From contig NZ_CP046600.1 of assembly GCF_018278905.1 (NCBI RefSeq), forward strand, positions 4,278,001-4,342,000: a stretch of 64,000 nucleotides of DNA, read 5' to 3'. The position numbers and the translations under genes are program-made. Within the stretch, counting starts at the first letter, position 1, and every line of letters begins with the position of its first letter. The notes below the pieces were generated by a model. The model was not told the origin of the DNA and did not search any database. It worked only from the letters and a program-made list of their open reading frames with translations. The DNA comes from Mycobacterium spongiae (GTDB lineage: Bacteria > Actinomycetota > Actinomycetes > Mycobacteriales > Mycobacteriaceae). Below, piece by piece: positions 16,615 to 26,899 of this stretch.

Positions 16615-17850
16615 ATGGGCAACTCGGCCGAGAACCCCTTCCCGGTTCGCGCGGTAGCCATCCGCGTCGCCGGCTGGATCGACAAATTGGGCACCGTGTG
16701 GGTAGAGGGGCAATTGGCGCAGATCACGATGCGACCCGGCGCCAAGACGGTGTTCATGGTGCTGCGTGACCCGGCGGCCGACATGTCGCTGTCTGCAACA
16801 TGTTCGCGCGAATTGGTGCTGGGCGCACCGGTGAAATTGGCCGAAGGCACGCAGGTGGTCGTGTGCGGCAAGCCTTCGTTCTATACCGGACGCGGAACAT
16901 TTTCCTTGCGGCTCAGTGAGATTCGTGCAGTCGGAATAGGCGAACTGCTCGCCCGCATCGATCGGCTGCGGCGACTCCTGGACGCCGAGGGTCTCTTCCA
17001 CCCGCGGCTTAAGCGACCGATCCCTTTCCTGCCCAACATGATTGGGCTTATCACCGGCCGTGCGAGCGCCGCCGAACGTGATGTGACGACGGTGGCCACC
17101 GACCGCTGGCCTGCAGTGCGTTTCGCGATTCGGAACACCGCCGTACAGGGGCCCAACGCCGTCGTGCACATCGTCGAGGCGCTGCGCGACCTCGACGAGC
17201 ACCCCGATGTCGACGTGATCGTGCTGGCCCGCGGCGGCGGCAGCGTCGAGGATCTGCTGCCGTTCTCCGACGAGACGTTGTGCCGCGCGATCTCGGCGTG
17301 CCGCACACCGGTGATCAGCGCGGTTGGCCACGAGCCCGACAACCCGCTCTGCGACCTGGTCGCGGACGTACGGGCGGCCACACCCACCGACGCGGCCAAG
17401 AAAGCGGTCCCCGACATTGCCAGCGAACGACAACAGCTCAATGAGTTGCGCCGGCGCAGCGCCCAGGCGCTGCGCAATTGGGTATCCCGCGAGCAACGGG
17501 TGCTCGCCCAGTTGCGTGGCCGCCCGGTCCTGGCCGACCCGCTCCAGGCACTCACGGCGCGCGCCGACGGGATTCAGCGAGCCCGCACGGCGCTCCGGCG
17601 CGACATCACCCGATTGGTCGCCACCGAGACCGAACGCGTCGGACACCTGTCAGCGCGACTGACAGCATTGGGCCCGGCCGCGACACTCGCCCGCGGATAT
17701 GCCGTGGTTCAGACGTTTCCTGGACCGGCCAGCGCACCCACGACGGTGTTGCGGTCGATTGACGATGCGCCGGCCGGCACCAGGTTGCGGGTGCGAGTCG
17801 CCGACGGCGCCATCGCGGCAACCAGCGAAGGACGTAGCGATGGCCCTTGA
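16615..17850 (+). CDS. xseA: Exodeoxyribonuclease VII large subunit
   Basis: A 411-aa large subunit with an N-terminal OB-fold (residues 15-110, including [10 protein letters not shown] and [13 protein letters not shown]). The catalytic domain follows, with [33 protein letters not shown] and [27 protein letters not shown], the last holding the conserved GHExD motif of XseA. The C-terminal part is helical and coiled, used to bind many XseB copies. With XseB it degrades single-stranded DNA to oligonucleotides from both ends. XseB overlaps the 3' end by 11 nt in another frame, so the two are co-translated. Confidence 0.95.
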   Translation: MGNSAENPFPVRAVAIRVAGWIDKLGTVWVEGQLAQITMRPGAKTVFMVLRDPAADMSLSATCSRELVLGAPVKLAEGTQVVVCGKPSFYTGRGTFSLRLSEIRAVGIGELLARIDRLRRLLDAEGLFHPRLKRPIPFLPNMIGLITGRASAAERDVTTVATDRWPAVRFAIRNTAVQGPNAVVHIVEALRDLDEHPDVDVIVLARGGGSVEDLLPFSDETLCRAISACRTPVISAVGHEPDNPLCDLVADVRAATPTDAAKKAVPDIASERQQLNELRRRSAQALRNWVSREQRVLAQLRGRPVLADPLQALTARADGIQRARTALRRDITRLVATETERVGHLSARLTALGPAATLARGYAVVQTFPGPASAPTTVLRSIDDAPAGTRLRVRVADGAIAATSEGRSDGP

Positions 17851-18109
17851 TGACAACGCCGTCGACGGCCCTGATCCACCACAGTCCGCTACGCCTATTA
17901 GTCAGCTCGGCTACGAAGTTTGCCGAGATGAGCTAATTGAGGTGGTGCGACTTCTGGAACAGGGCGGGCTGGACCTTGATGCGTCGCTGCAGCTCTGGGA
18001 AAGGGGAGAGCAACTCGCCAAACGGTGCGAGGAGCACTTAGCTGGCGCGCGCCAACGGGTGACGGATGTGCTGGCTGGCGGCGAGGATTCTGACACTGAG
18101 GCAAACTGA
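17840..18109 (+). CDS. xseB: Exodeoxyribonuclease VII small subunit
   Basis: An 89-aa protein with the XseB core: [49 protein letters not shown], a two-helix bundle that binds the large subunit. The start is the ATG at 17840, inside the last codons of xseA, preceded by GAAGGA at about 8 nt; a much longer in-frame extension would run through xseA. The C-terminal tail is acidic. It is needed for stable XseA activity. Confidence 0.93.
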   Translation: MALDDNAVDGPDPPQSATPISQLGYEVCRDELIEVVRLLEQGGLDLDASLQLWERGEQLAKRCEEHLAGARQRVTDVLAGGEDSDTEAN

Positions 18110-18170
18110 CGCAGGCTGGCCATCGCTCGTTCGGACGCAAGTTCTCACCCAAATTGGAACGCGTATTAGC

Positions 18171-18176
18171 TATGCT
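18171..18176 (+). promoter_or_regulatory. -10 hexamer TATGCT, leaderless start of HSD gene
   Basis: TATGCT ends 7 nt before the ATG at 18184. This overlaps an earlier in-frame ATG (18172), so the hexamer decides in favour of the downstream start. Confidence 0.55.
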
Positions 18177-18183
18177 CGCCCGC

Positions 18184-19260
18184 ATGGGTGATGCATCACT
18201 GACAACCGAACTTGGCAGCGTCCTGGTTACCGGCGGCGCGGGCTTCGTCGGCGCCAACCTGGTCAGCACGTTGCTCGAGCGTGGACACCGGGTACGCTCC
18301 TTCGACCGCGCCCCCTCGCCGCTGCCCGCACACCCCAAGCTGGAGGTGCTGCAGGGCGACATCACCGATGAGGCGGTCTGCGCCAAGGCGGTCGACGGCA
18401 TCGACACGATCATCCACACGGCGGCGGTGATCGACTTGATGGGCGGGGCGTCGGTCACCGAGGAATACCGGCAGCGCAGCTTCTCAGTGAATCTGGGCGG
18501 CACCGAGAATCTGGTGTATGCCGGACGGAAGGCCGGGGTGAAGCGATTCGTCTACACCGCATCTAACAGTGTGGTGATGGGCGGCCAAAACATCGCGGGC
18601 GGCGACGAGACAATGCCCTACACCACCCGGTTCAATGACCTCTACACCGAAACCAAGGTGGCCGCTGAGCAATTCGTCTTGGGGCAAAACGGTGTTGAGG
18701 GCATGCTGACCTGCGCGATCCGGCCTAGCGGGATCTGGGGCACTGGCGATCAGACGATGTTCCGCAGGCTGTTTGAAAGTGTGATCGATGGCCATGTCAA
18801 AGTCCTGGTTGGACGCAAGTCGGCGTTGTTGGATAACTCCTACGTGCACAACCTGATTCACGGTTTCATCCTGGCCGGCGAGCATCTGGTGCCCGGTGGC
18901 AGCGCGCCCGGTCAGGCCTACTTCATCAACGACGCCGAGCCGGTCAACATGTTCGAGTTCGCCCGGCCGGTCGTCGAGGCCTGCGGGGAAAAATGGCCGC
19001 GGATGCGGGTTTCCGGCCGTTTGGTCCGCTGGATCATGACGCTGTGGCAGCGGCTGCATTTCCAGTTCGGCTTTCCCGAACCGCTACTCGAGCCGCTGGC
19101 GATCGAGCGACTGTACCTGGACAACTACTTCTCGATCGCTAAGGCGCGCCGCGACCTCAACTACGAGCCCCTGTTCACCACCGAACAGGCCCTCGCCGAA
19201 TGTCTGCCGTACTACGTGGACCTTTTCCACCAGATGAAAAAAGAGGCCCAAGCAAAATAG
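18184..19260 (+). CDS. 3-beta-hydroxysteroid dehydrogenase / isomerase-like
   Basis: A 358-aa short-chain (extended SDR) oxidoreductase. The NAD-binding motif TGGAGFVGANL is near residue 15, and the catalytic YTETK is preceded by the YTASNSVVMGG Ser segment. A membrane-associated hydrophobic helix lies near the C-terminus (RLVRWIMTLWQRLHFQFGF). The M. tuberculosis counterpart (Rv1106c) converts cholesterol and related 3-beta-hydroxysteroids to 3-keto-4-ene products, and this sequence is close to it by memory. An upstream ATG at 18172 and a GTG/ATG further up exist; the leaderless -10 supports 18184. It follows xseB after 74 nt on the same strand but has its own promoter. Confidence 0.88.
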   Translation: MGDASLTTELGSVLVTGGAGFVGANLVSTLLERGHRVRSFDRAPSPLPAHPKLEVLQGDITDEAVCAKAVDGIDTIIHTAAVIDLMGGASVTEEYRQRSFSVNLGGTENLVYAGRKAGVKRFVYTASNSVVMGGQNIAGGDETMPYTTRFNDLYTETKVAAEQFVLGQNGVEGMLTCAIRPSGIWGTGDQTMFRRLFESVIDGHVKVLVGRKSALLDNSYVHNLIHGFILAGEHLVPGGSAPGQAYFINDAEPVNMFEFARPVVEACGEKWPRMRVSGRLVRWIMTLWQRLHFQFGFPEPLLEPLAIERLYLDNYFSIAKARRDLNYEPLFTTEQALAECLPYYVDLFHQMKKEAQAK

Positions 19261-19278
19261 ACCGGCAAACCCGCCAAC

Positions 19279-19686
19279 TCATGTGGCGGCTTGGTGGATC
19301 TGTCGGTCGGTGGCCACCTTGGCAACAGCCTCGCCGAGGAGTGCCCCGGCATAGTCATCGCTAGTCCGCACATACATGCAGATCCGCTCGCTGCTTGCGC
19401 CGAAGCGGCGCTTCTCGAGTTCGGCGTCCATACCCATCCGGAGCTTGCGCAGTGAAAGTTCGCAGGCTCGGCGAACGCAATGAAGCAGCGTCACGCGGTG
19501 AATGTCGCGATCCCGATAGGCGTCGTTCAATCCTAGAAGCAATGGCGCATAGACATCGCCGTGCTTGTGTGCTGCCCAGAACCCGACCGGTTGTTCCGGG
19601 CCGCCCGTGTCGGCGCGGATCCCGGCTCCGACGGGAGATTGTCGTCGTAGCACCTTTATCCCGCATACCCGACGTGGTTTAGACAA
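19279..19686 (-). pseudogene. C-terminal fragment of a FemAB/GNAT-like acyltransferase
   Basis: A 135-aa reading frame whose best start is a TTG and which has no domain of its own at the N-terminus. The stretch GDVYAPLLLGLNDAYRDRDIHRVTLLHCVRRACELSLRKLRMGMDAELEKRRFG resembles the C-terminal third of GNAT / FemAB-like peptidoglycan-recognition acyltransferases, where a YxxL..RA.ELG..R.D.G.TA.EPKRRLG pattern precedes the end. Only about 100 bp separate it from the next gene, so the missing two thirds are gone. It is most likely a decayed gene. In M. tuberculosis the mazEF3 toxin-antitoxin pair lies about here and is absent. Alternatively it is a functional small protein; the TTG start makes that less likely. 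Confidence 0.45.
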
Positions 19687-19784
19687 TTGGCGGTCAGACC
19701 GCTATCCGGCATAGCATTGAGGTTTGCCCAAGGGGCGTCCGTCCGCAGGTAGACGCCAAAATGCGCAAACTCTTCATCAATGCA

Positions 19785-21350
19785 TCACCGGAAACTCACC
19801 ACCTCGCCGCCCCAGGCGGCCCGAATGTGCGCGTCGACGTCGCGCACGACAGCGTCGCTCTTGCCGATAATCAGGCAGGCGCGATGGGACCCCTCGTAAC
19901 ACGGCCAGGCTGGCTCACCATCGGGACCCGTGGGATTGGCCCACGTGGCGAAATTGATCCACCGCGTCCGTACTCTCTCCGAGACCGCTTTGGCGGCTTT
20001 GGCGCCGCCCAGCTTCAATGTTGGGTCCTGAGGGCCTCCGAGATTGCCCCAGACATAGGGCAACTCGGTACCGTGGGCGGCCCGGACCAACAGCAGTTTC
20101 AACAGTGGAGCCGAGTAGTCGAACCGGTACAGATACACCGGCGCCACCTGGCTGTGCCCCTCCGCCAGCCACACCGACGGCATCCGGAAGCCGACATCGG
20201 TAGCAATACTCAGTGGCCGTGCTTTGCGCCGCATTTGGGAGTAAGCCGACCCGATCTGCTCCTCGGTTGGCAATTGCAAGTCCGGCTGCTCGGCGGCAAT
20301 CTGGGTGAACATCGACGTGATCGCGCGCGGAGTGATCGGCATCAGCGGCGACCTCAGCAGCCGGAACAGCGCGGCCTCGTGCTTGTTGGTGCCGATGATC
20401 AACGGAACCGGGTGCGAGCGGCCCTCCCGCGCCAGCTTGACCGGGTAGTCGGGCAGCAGCTCACCGTCGACGATCGGCACGAACGCCAACGTGCCGGGGT
20501 TACGGACCGGCACTTCGTTGAACACCTCGTTGGACGCGGCGAGGATTGCCGAGGTCGGCATTTCACGCAACCTGTCCGCGTCGGATGCGGGAATTCCCAG
20601 CTTGTCCAGGACACATACGGCGACCCGCCGAGCCCTGCCGTGGTCGTACACCGAGGTAGCCGGTGAGCTCTGCGCGATCGCGCCGGCGAACAGACCCGCA
20701 GCTGCCGGGGTAGCGAGCAGGGTCGTGATGATTCCCGCGCCCGCAGATTCACCGAACAGCGTGACCTTCTCCGGATCGCCGCCAAACACCGCAATGTTGT
20801 CGCGCACCCAACCCAACGCGGCCAGCACGTCACGCAGCCCGATATTCGAGTCGAACCGCCGCCGCGCGGTGTTGAACGACGACAGGTCAAGAAAGCCAAG
20901 CGATCCAAGCCGATAGTTGACCGTCACCACGACCACGTTGCCGCTGCTCGCCAGCCTGCGGCCGTCGTAGAGCGGCTGACTGCCGGATCCCATGATGTAG
21001 GCGCCCCCGTGCAGCCACACCAGCACGGGCTTGCGGTCACCAGGCTCGGTATCGGCTGACGCCCAGATGTTCAGACGCAAACAGTCCTCGCTCTGCGGCG
21101 CCCCCAAGTCGAGCGGCATGTTGGGAATCGCCGGTTGCGGGCAGGCCGGCCCGAAGGATGTGGCGTCGGCGACCGCGGCCCAAGGCTCCGGCGGCTCCGG
21201 CGCCCGGAAACGCAGGTCACCCAGGGGCGGCGCGGCATACCGAATGCCCTTCCAGGCTTTCACAGCCCTGAACCCGCCCCCTGTTAAGCCTCCGTCGGTG
21301 CCCCGGACCGGCCCGTAGCTGGTTTCGACCACACATTTGTCAGTTGCCAT
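19785..21350 (-). CDS. Type B carboxylesterase (para-nitrobenzyl esterase-like)
   Basis: A 521-aa esterase with the complete type B set. The N-terminal opening is GGFRAVKAWKGIRYAAPP. SEDCLRLNIWAS precedes the oxyanion HGGAY (114-118), nucleophile Ser202 lies in FGESAGAG, an acidic residue in NKHEAALFR is the likely third-position Glu, and His in AAHGTELPYVWGN closes the triad. It hydrolyses carboxyl esters of lipids or xenobiotics, probably in the cytoplasm, since no signal peptide is seen. The start has GGGAG 9 nt upstream. In M. tuberculosis this gene is, from memory, split into Rv1104 and Rv1105; here it is intact. Confidence 0.9.
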   Translation of the reverse strand: MATDKCVVETSYGPVRGTDGGLTGGGFRAVKAWKGIRYAAPPLGDLRFRAPEPPEPWAAVADATSFGPACPQPAIPNMPLDLGAPQSEDCLRLNIWASADTEPGDRKPVLVWLHGGAYIMGSGSQPLYDGRRLASSGNVVVVTVNYRLGSLGFLDLSSFNTARRRFDSNIGLRDVLAALGWVRDNIAVFGGDPEKVTLFGESAGAGIITTLLATPAAAGLFAGAIAQSSPATSVYDHGRARRVAVCVLDKLGIPASDADRLREMPTSAILAASNEVFNEVPVRNPGTLAFVPIVDGELLPDYPVKLAREGRSHPVPLIIGTNKHEAALFRLLRSPLMPITPRAITSMFTQIAAEQPDLQLPTEEQIGSAYSQMRRKARPLSIATDVGFRMPSVWLAEGHSQVAPVYLYRFDYSAPLLKLLLVRAAHGTELPYVWGNLGGPQDPTLKLGGAKAAKAVSERVRTRWINFATWANPTGPDGEPAWPCYEGSHRACLIIGKSDAVVRDVDAHIRAAWGGEVVSFR

Positions 21351-21484
21351 GCTCGTGAACTCCCGTTTGCCTACGTTGCCCTAGGCTAGTGGCCCGCCAA
21401 TCACCGCATGACTGGCACACCACTGGCGGCTAGGGTTGCGCTCAACACCCGCGCATCATCGAAGTGGAGGGTGACCGTTCCCGC

Positions 21485-22654
21485 ATGAACACCGAGTTCA
21501 CGCTCACCCAGAAGCGCGCCCTGGCCGTATTCACGGCGATCGCCCTGCTGTTCGGTGCGTACTTCCTGCGTGGCTATTTCGTCCTTATCGTGGTGGCCGC
21601 CGTTGCGGCGTACCTATTCACCCCGCTCTTCAATTGGTTCCACAAGCGCCTCAACACGGGCTTGTCGGCCGCCGCCACCCTGTTGTCGGCGATGGCCATC
21701 GTTATCGTCCCGGTCGGACTGTTGGTGGTACTGGCGGTCGTTCAGATTGCCCGCATGGTCGACAACGTCGCCGATTGGGTGCAGACGACCGATCCAAGCC
21801 AGCTTGGCGACCAAGTTCTGCGCGTGGTCAATGACGTGGCGGCTCGAGTGCCGTTCCTCCACACGACGGTGACCGCGGAGACGCTGCGCAACGCGATGAT
21901 TTCCGTGGCACAAACCGTCGGCAAGGGGCTGCTGTATTTCTTGCAGGACGCGGCAGGGAGTATCCCCGGCGCGATCGCGTCGGCCATCATATTTTTGTAC
22001 GTCTTTGTCGCACTGCTGGTGAACCGCCAAAAAATGCGGACACTGATCGGCCAGCTCAACCCACTCGGAGAAGAAGTCACCGATCTGTATCTGAAAAAGA
22101 TGGGTTCCATGGTGCACGGCACGGTCAGCGGCCAGTTCGTGATCGCGCTATGTCAAGGTGTCGCCGGCGCCGCATCAATCTACGTCGCCGGATTCCACCA
22201 TGGTTTCTTCATTTTCGCTATTTTGCTTACCGCGCTGTCGATCATCCCGCTGGGTAGCGGTATCGTCACCATTCCGTTTGGCATCGGGATGATCCTCTAC
22301 GGCAACATCGCCGGCGGTGCGTTCGTGGTCATCTGGCATCTCCTGGTGGTCACCAACATCGACAACGTTCTGCGACCGATTCTCGTACCGCGCGATGCCC
22401 GGCTGAATTCCGCGCTCATGCTGCTGTCGGTGTTCGCGGGTATCGCGATGTTCGGGCCGTGGGGCATCGTCATCGGTCCAGTGCTGATGATCGTCATCGT
22501 GACGACCATCGACGTCTACCTCGCCGTGTATAAGGGCGTTGAACTCGAGCAGGACGAAGAACCGAACGACAAACCCGAACAACCCGTTTGGCGCAGATGG
22601 CTGCCGCGCGGGAAGGTAAACCCGCCAGCTACTGCCGAACCAGCCGCTCAGTAA
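21485..22654 (+). CDS. AI-2E transporter family (UPF0118/PerM) membrane protein
   Basis: A 389-aa protein with about eight transmembrane helices: a pair at residues 10-55 (FTAIALLFGAYFLRGYFVLIVVAAVAAYLF), one near 70-90, a long extracytoplasmic loop, then a cluster at 165-190 and 215-330. The loop and the motifs GSGIVTIPFGIGMI and NVLRPILVPRDARLNSALMLLSVFAGIAMFGPWGIVIGPVL are typical of the family, which includes AI-2 exporters and Na+/H+ antiporter-like permeases. The C-terminal tail is acidic then basic. The GTG at 21464 is an alternative start; ATG 21485 is preferred on family length. Convergent with the dienelactone hydrolase gene, overlapping by 26 nt. Confidence 0.85.
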   Translation: MNTEFTLTQKRALAVFTAIALLFGAYFLRGYFVLIVVAAVAAYLFTPLFNWFHKRLNTGLSAAATLLSAMAIVIVPVGLLVVLAVVQIARMVDNVADWVQTTDPSQLGDQVLRVVNDVAARVPFLHTTVTAETLRNAMISVAQTVGKGLLYFLQDAAGSIPGAIASAIIFLYVFVALLVNRQKMRTLIGQLNPLGEEVTDLYLKKMGSMVHGTVSGQFVIALCQGVAGAASIYVAGFHHGFFIFAILLTALSIIPLGSGIVTIPFGIGMILYGNIAGGAFVVIWHLLVVTNIDNVLRPILVPRDARLNSALMLLSVFAGIAMFGPWGIVIGPVLMIVIVTTIDVYLAVYKGVELEQDEEPNDKPEQPVWRRWLPRGKVNPPATAEPAAQ

Positions 22655-23432
22655 GGAACTCGACCATCCGCTTGCGGGCTTCGTAGGCGGGCTGGCCGTC
22701 CACCTCCCGGACCTCCTCAGTCAGCACCGAGTGCGCCATCCGGCCGAAGCCGTGCTCGTTGCCGGGGCTCGAGTCGATCTCGATCACCTCGAATGCGTCA
22801 CCCAGCCGCCGTTTGAGCGTCTCGAACCGCTGTCCCGGAGCCATCTTGTCCTCGCTGAACCGCAATCCCAGCGCGCACAAACCCTCGTCGGTGCAGCGGT
22901 CAGCGACGATGGTCAACTCGGATTCACTCAACCCGGGATCGCGACGCTGTGCCGGGGTCATCGGCAACGGCACCGAAGGCTGGCTGAGCACCGGCGCCAG
23001 CACGATGTCGTCGACGGCGGCTGCCAACGCGAAACCCCCGGTGAAGCATTGGCCAATCACACCGACGCCGCTACCGGGCGTCGACGCGTTGAGGTCTCGT
23101 GCGAGTGCCCGCAGGAACATCGACACCGGACGCGCCTTGTTGGTGGCAAACGCCGCAAATTCCCTTGCTACACAGGCGCGCGTGAGGGATTGGGCCATAT
23201 ATCCGGGCGACACCGGCTTGCCGGGCTTGCCGAACAGCGACGGAATCGCGACGGTGAACCCGTTGTCTACCAGGTGATTCCCCAAGGCCAGCACGCCGGG
23301 ATGGATGCCCGGGATCTCCGGAATCAGCACCACGCCCGGGCCCGCCCCCTTGCGATAGACGTCGTGGGTGTAACCACCACCGGTAAAGGGCTCACAGTTC
23401 CACCCGGTGAGGTCGGCTTCGGGTCCGTTCAT
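22629..23432 (-). CDS. Dienelactone hydrolase family protein
   Basis: A 267-aa alpha/beta hydrolase with the dienelactone hydrolase signature: Cys129 in GQCFTGG replaces the usual Ser nucleophile, and HGFGR provides a His near residue 225. PEIPGIHP provides the Glu that shields the thiol. These enzymes cleave cyclic esters and some esters in aromatic degradation, though many paralogues have other roles. AAAGGA 6 nt before the ATG supports the start. It lies 21 nt behind the DUF4245 gene on the same strand. It overlaps the AI-2E-like gene at the 3' end. I recall no gene here in M. tuberculosis. Confidence 0.75.
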   Translation of the reverse strand: MNGPEADLTGWNCEPFTGGGYTHDVYRKGAGPGVVLIPEIPGIHPGVLALGNHLVDNGFTVAIPSLFGKPGKPVSPGYMAQSLTRACVAREFAAFATNKARPVSMFLRALARDLNASTPGSGVGVIGQCFTGGFALAAAVDDIVLAPVLSQPSVPLPMTPAQRRDPGLSESELTIVADRCTDEGLCALGLRFSEDKMAPGQRFETLKRRLGDAFEVIEIDSSPGNEHGFGRMAHSVLTEEVREVDGQPAYEARKRMVEFLTERLVRQ

Positions 23433-23453
23433 GAGATGTCCTTTCTCTCGGCT

Positions 23454-24155
23454 CTATCGGCCTGCCGGCAGGGGTGATTGCGATTGCGTCGCCGATGCCA
23501 GCGTGCGGAACTGGTCGGCACTGCCCGCGCCGGTGATCGCGATCTGAGTGGGTCCACGCGTACTGCCGAGGCTGGTGGTCCACACCGGCTCGACGGTCGC
23601 CCCACTGTCGTCGGCGCCCTGGTAGACCACCCAGTCGGTACCGGCTACGTCGACCGAACCGCTCGGGTACATCGCCGCTTGGGGCGAGTGAATCGAGCCG
23701 ACCAGCTTGTCTTCGTCGGCATTGCTCTGGGTCAGGCTCACGTACATCCCGGTCGGGCTGATGTAGCCGACGATCGATGTCGCGGCGTTGAGCCGCTGAC
23801 CGGTGGCCGGGTCCGTTCGCCCATTCTCGATACCCCCTCGGCCACCGGAGTTGGGTTGCCAGCCGGCCGGCAGCCTGGGCAGCCGGATCGGGAACCCTAG
23901 CGTCTGCGCGTCTGCCCGCAGGGCCGCCGCGGCGTCGTAGGCCGGGACCGGCCCTTCGTTCGTCCGACCCGGCTGAAATGAGCACATCCCGACCATGCCT
24001 GCCAGCACGATGCACCCAATCACCAGCGGCGCGAGAGACCAGAACATGTCGCGACCGTCCTGGAGCAACCGTGGCTTGGCTGGCTTGGGGGTCGGCTGTG
24101 GCTCCGCGCTCGTCACCCCGCCAGTATGCAGGCCAGTATCCCAGCTCCAGGTCAT
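23454..24155 (-). CDS. DUF4245 membrane-anchored lipoprotein-like protein
   Basis: About 233 residues. A cytoplasmic Pro-rich start ([19 protein letters not shown]) leads to one transmembrane helix, [18 protein letters not shown], and an extracytoplasmic DUF4245 domain (about residues 65-230: [35 protein letters not shown] ... TDWVVYQGA). Function is unknown; the family is actinobacterial and often next to glpX. Three starts are possible (24185, 24155 and GTG 24116); 24155 fits the M. tuberculosis length of about 232, while 24116 has GGCGGG upstream and is the other strong candidate. It is divergent from glpX. Confidence 0.72.
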   Translation of the reverse strand: MTWSWDTGLHTGGVTSAEPQPTPKPAKPRLLQDGRDMFWSLAPLVIGCIVLAGMVGMCSFQPGRTNEGPVPAYDAAAALRADAQTLGFPIRLPRLPAGWQPNSGGRGGIENGRTDPATGQRLNAATSIVGYISPTGMYVSLTQSNADEDKLVGSIHSPQAAMYPSGSVDVAGTDWVVYQGADDSGATVEPVWTTSLGSTRGPTQIAITGAGSADQFRTLASATQSQSPLPAGR

Positions 24156-24183
24156 CGACCTGCTTCTGGGACAATCACCAACC

Positions 24184-25269
24184 ATGACAGCTCAGGGATC
24201 CGGTTCGTCGCCGGTCGCCGTTGCCGGTCGCGGCCCGTCGCAGGCCCGGGCGCGCGGGGAAGCTCCAGACCGCAACCTGGCTATGGAATTGGTGCGGGTC
24301 ACCGAGGCCGGCGCCATGGCCGCGGGCCGCTGGGTGGGCCGTGGCGACAAGGAAGGCGGCGACGCCGCGGCGGTCGACGCGATCCGCGAACTGGTGAACT
24401 CGGTGTCGATGCGCGGCGTGGTGGTCATCGGCGAGGGCGAAAAAGATGATGCGCCGATGCTGTACAACGGCGAAGAGGTGGGCAACGGCGACGGCCCCAA
24501 CTGCGACTTTGCCGTCGACCCGATCGATGGCACCACGCTGATGAGCAAGGGCATGCCCAATGCCATCTCGGTGCTGGCGGTCGCCGACCGGGGCGCAATG
24601 TTCGACCCGTCGGCAGTGTTCTACATGAACAAGATCGCCGTCGGACCCGACGCCGCACACGTGCTGGACATCACCGCGCCGATCGCCGACAACGTCCGGG
24701 CGGTCGCCAGGGTCCTGGGCTTGTCGGTGCCGGACATGACCGTGTGTATTCTCGACCGGCCCCGGCACGCGCAGCTGATCGCAGAGGTCCGGGCAACCGG
24801 GGCACGGATCCGACTCATCACCGACGGCGATGTCGCCGGCGCGATCTCGGCGTGTCGGCCCGAGTCGGGCACCGACATGCTGGCCGGTATCGGCGGCACC
24901 CCGGAAGGCATCATTGCCGCGGCAGCGATCCGTTGCATGGGCGGAGCGATCCAGGCGCAGCTAGCACCCAAGGATGATGCCGAGCGCAGCAAAGCGCGCG
25001 ACGCCGGCTACGACCTCAACCAGGTCTTGACTACCGAAGATCTGGTGTCCGGCGACAATGTCTTCTTCTGCGCCACCGGCGTCACCGACGGCGACCTGCT
25101 CAAGGGGGTGCGCTACTACCCCGGTGGCTGCACTACCCAGTCGATCGTGATGCGGTCCAAGTCGGGCACTGTCCGGATGATCGAGGCCTATCACCGGCTT
25201 TCGAAGCTCGACGAATACTCGGCCATCGACTTCACCGGTGACAGCACGGCCGCCTATCCCCTGCCCTAG
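24184..25269 (+). CDS. glpX: Class II fructose-1,6-bisphosphatase
   Basis: A 361-aa enzyme that dephosphorylates fructose 1,6-bisphosphate in gluconeogenesis. The metal-binding motif VDPIDGTT is at 111-118 and the [18 protein letters not shown] loop at 83-101, both diagnostic of the GlpX fold. The sequence continues with the [16 protein letters not shown] region that binds sugar phosphate. M. tuberculosis GlpX is the main FBPase, and a similar role is expected. The ATG at 24184 is chosen: the frame upstream is not conserved-looking and runs into the divergent gene. fum follows after 44 nt, and both are likely in one transcript. Confidence 0.95.
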   Translation: MTAQGSGSSPVAVAGRGPSQARARGEAPDRNLAMELVRVTEAGAMAAGRWVGRGDKEGGDAAAVDAIRELVNSVSMRGVVVIGEGEKDDAPMLYNGEEVGNGDGPNCDFAVDPIDGTTLMSKGMPNAISVLAVADRGAMFDPSAVFYMNKIAVGPDAAHVLDITAPIADNVRAVARVLGLSVPDMTVCILDRPRHAQLIAEVRATGARIRLITDGDVAGAISACRPESGTDMLAGIGGTPEGIIAAAAIRCMGGAIQAQLAPKDDAERSKARDAGYDLNQVLTTEDLVSGDNVFFCATGVTDGDLLKGVRYYPGGCTTQSIVMRSKSGTVRMIEAYHRLSKLDEYSAIDFTGDSTAAYPLP

Positions 25270-25313
25270 GGCGCGACACCACACATCCTCAACACAGCAA
25301 GGAACCCACTTCC

Positions 25314-26738
25314 ATGGCAGACAGTGTCTCCACTAATCCGACGGACACCGAATACCGCATCGAGCACGACACCATGGGCGAGGTGCGGGTACCGGCAAAA
25401 GCGTTGTGGCGTGCGCAAACCCAGCGCGCGGTGGAGAACTTCCCGATTTCGGGCCGAGGCCTGGAGCGCACGCAGATCCGCGCGCTGGGTCTGCTGAAAG
25501 GCGCGTGCGCTCAGGTGAACAAAGACCTCGGGCTGTTGGCAGCGGACAAGGCCGACGCGATCATCGCTGCAGCCGGCGAGATCGCCGATGGCCAACACGA
25601 CGACCAGTTCCCGATCGACGTCTTCCAGACCGGTTCGGGCACCAGCTCCAACATGAACACCAACGAGGTGATCGCGAGCATCGCGGCCGCGAACGGGGTC
25701 ACGGTGCATCCCAACGACGACGTCAACATGTCGCAGTCGTCCAACGACACCTTCCCGACAGCCACCCACATAGCCGCTACCGAGGCCGCGGTGAGTCATC
25801 TCATCCCGGCGCTGCAGGTGCTGCACGACGCCCTGGCGGCGAAGGCTCTCGACTGGCACACGGTCGTCAAGTCGGGCCGCACCCACCTGATGGACGCCGT
25901 TCCGGTAACGCTGGGCCAGGAGTTCAGCGGGTATGCCCGCCAGATCGAGGCGGGCATAGAAAGGGTGCGCGCGTGCCTGCGCCGGCTGGGCGAGCTGGCG
26001 ATAGGCGGCACCGCGGTGGGGACCGGCCTCAACGCCCCGGAAGGTTTCGGCGTCAGGGTGGTCGCGGTGCTTGTTGAACGGACCGGTTTGTCCGAACTCC
26101 GCACGGCGGCAAATTCTTTCGAGGCGCAGGCGGCTCGCGACGGTCTGGTGGAAGCCTCCGGCGCGTTGCGCACGGTCGCGGTGTCGCTGACCAAGATCGC
26201 CAACGACATCCGCTGGATGGGATCGGGCCCGCTGACCGGGTTGGCCGAAATCCAACTGCCAGACCTGCAGCCCGGCAGCTCGATCATGCCCGGCAAAGTG
26301 AATCCGGTTCTGCCCGAGGCGGTTACCCAGGTTGCCGCGCAGGTGATCGGCAATGACGCCGCGGTCGCCTTTGGCGGCGCCAACGGCGCCTTTGAACTCA
26401 ACGTCTACATTCCGATGATGGCTCGCAACATTCTCGAGTCGTTCACCCTGTTGACCAACGTGTCGAAGCTGTTCGCCGCGCGCTGCATCGCTGGGCTCAC
26501 GGCGAACGTCGACCATCTACGCGAGCTCGCCGAGTCTTCACCGTCGATCGTGACACCGCTGAACTCCGCCATCGGCTACGAGGAAGCGGCGGCGGTGGCC
26601 AAACAGGCACTCAAAGAACGCAAGACAATCCGCCAGACCGTCATCGACCGGGGCCTGATCGGCGACGCGTTGTCCCTCGAAGAGCTGGACCGCCGCCTCG
26701 ACGTCCTCGCCATGGCCAAGGTAGAGCCAGGCGACTAG
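25314..26738 (+). CDS. fum: Class II fumarate hydratase
   Basis: A 474-aa fumarase of the superfamily with argininosuccinate lyase. The signature [11 protein letters not shown] is near residue 320, the N-terminal part reads [25 protein letters not shown], and [14 protein letters not shown] and [11 protein letters not shown] form substrate-binding segments. It interconverts fumarate and malate in the TCA cycle, without iron-sulfur clusters. An AGGAA sits before the ATG at good spacing. Gluconeogenic glpX upstream, 44 nt away, suggests joint expression. The long antisense reading frames are shadows. Confidence 0.96.
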   Translation: MADSVSTNPTDTEYRIEHDTMGEVRVPAKALWRAQTQRAVENFPISGRGLERTQIRALGLLKGACAQVNKDLGLLAADKADAIIAAAGEIADGQHDDQFPIDVFQTGSGTSSNMNTNEVIASIAAANGVTVHPNDDVNMSQSSNDTFPTATHIAATEAAVSHLIPALQVLHDALAAKALDWHTVVKSGRTHLMDAVPVTLGQEFSGYARQIEAGIERVRACLRRLGELAIGGTAVGTGLNAPEGFGVRVVAVLVERTGLSELRTAANSFEAQAARDGLVEASGALRTVAVSLTKIANDIRWMGSGPLTGLAEIQLPDLQPGSSIMPGKVNPVLPEAVTQVAAQVIGNDAAVAFGGANGAFELNVYIPMMARNILESFTLLTNVSKLFAARCIAGLTANVDHLRELAESSPSIVTPLNSAIGYEEAAAVAKQALKERKTIRQTVIDRGLIGDALSLEELDRRLDVLAMAKVEPGD

Positions 26739-26899
26739 GCGGCCCGCCACTCACCGGTGGTCAAGGTAACGCTGACAGCGCTCATGTTGCCGCCCCCGCG
26801 TTGGCCGATCGCACGCGTCGGTGCCATCCTGGTCTGGCAAGTCCCGCAAGAGCGAGCGCAGCGGCCGCGCGGCACGCCGCGAGTGAGGGTGATTCAGCA

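Noticed and set aside
25266..26516. 416-codon minus-strand frame opposite fum
   Set aside because: Fumarase motifs lie on the plus strand; the antisense frame is an effect of GC-rich third positions.
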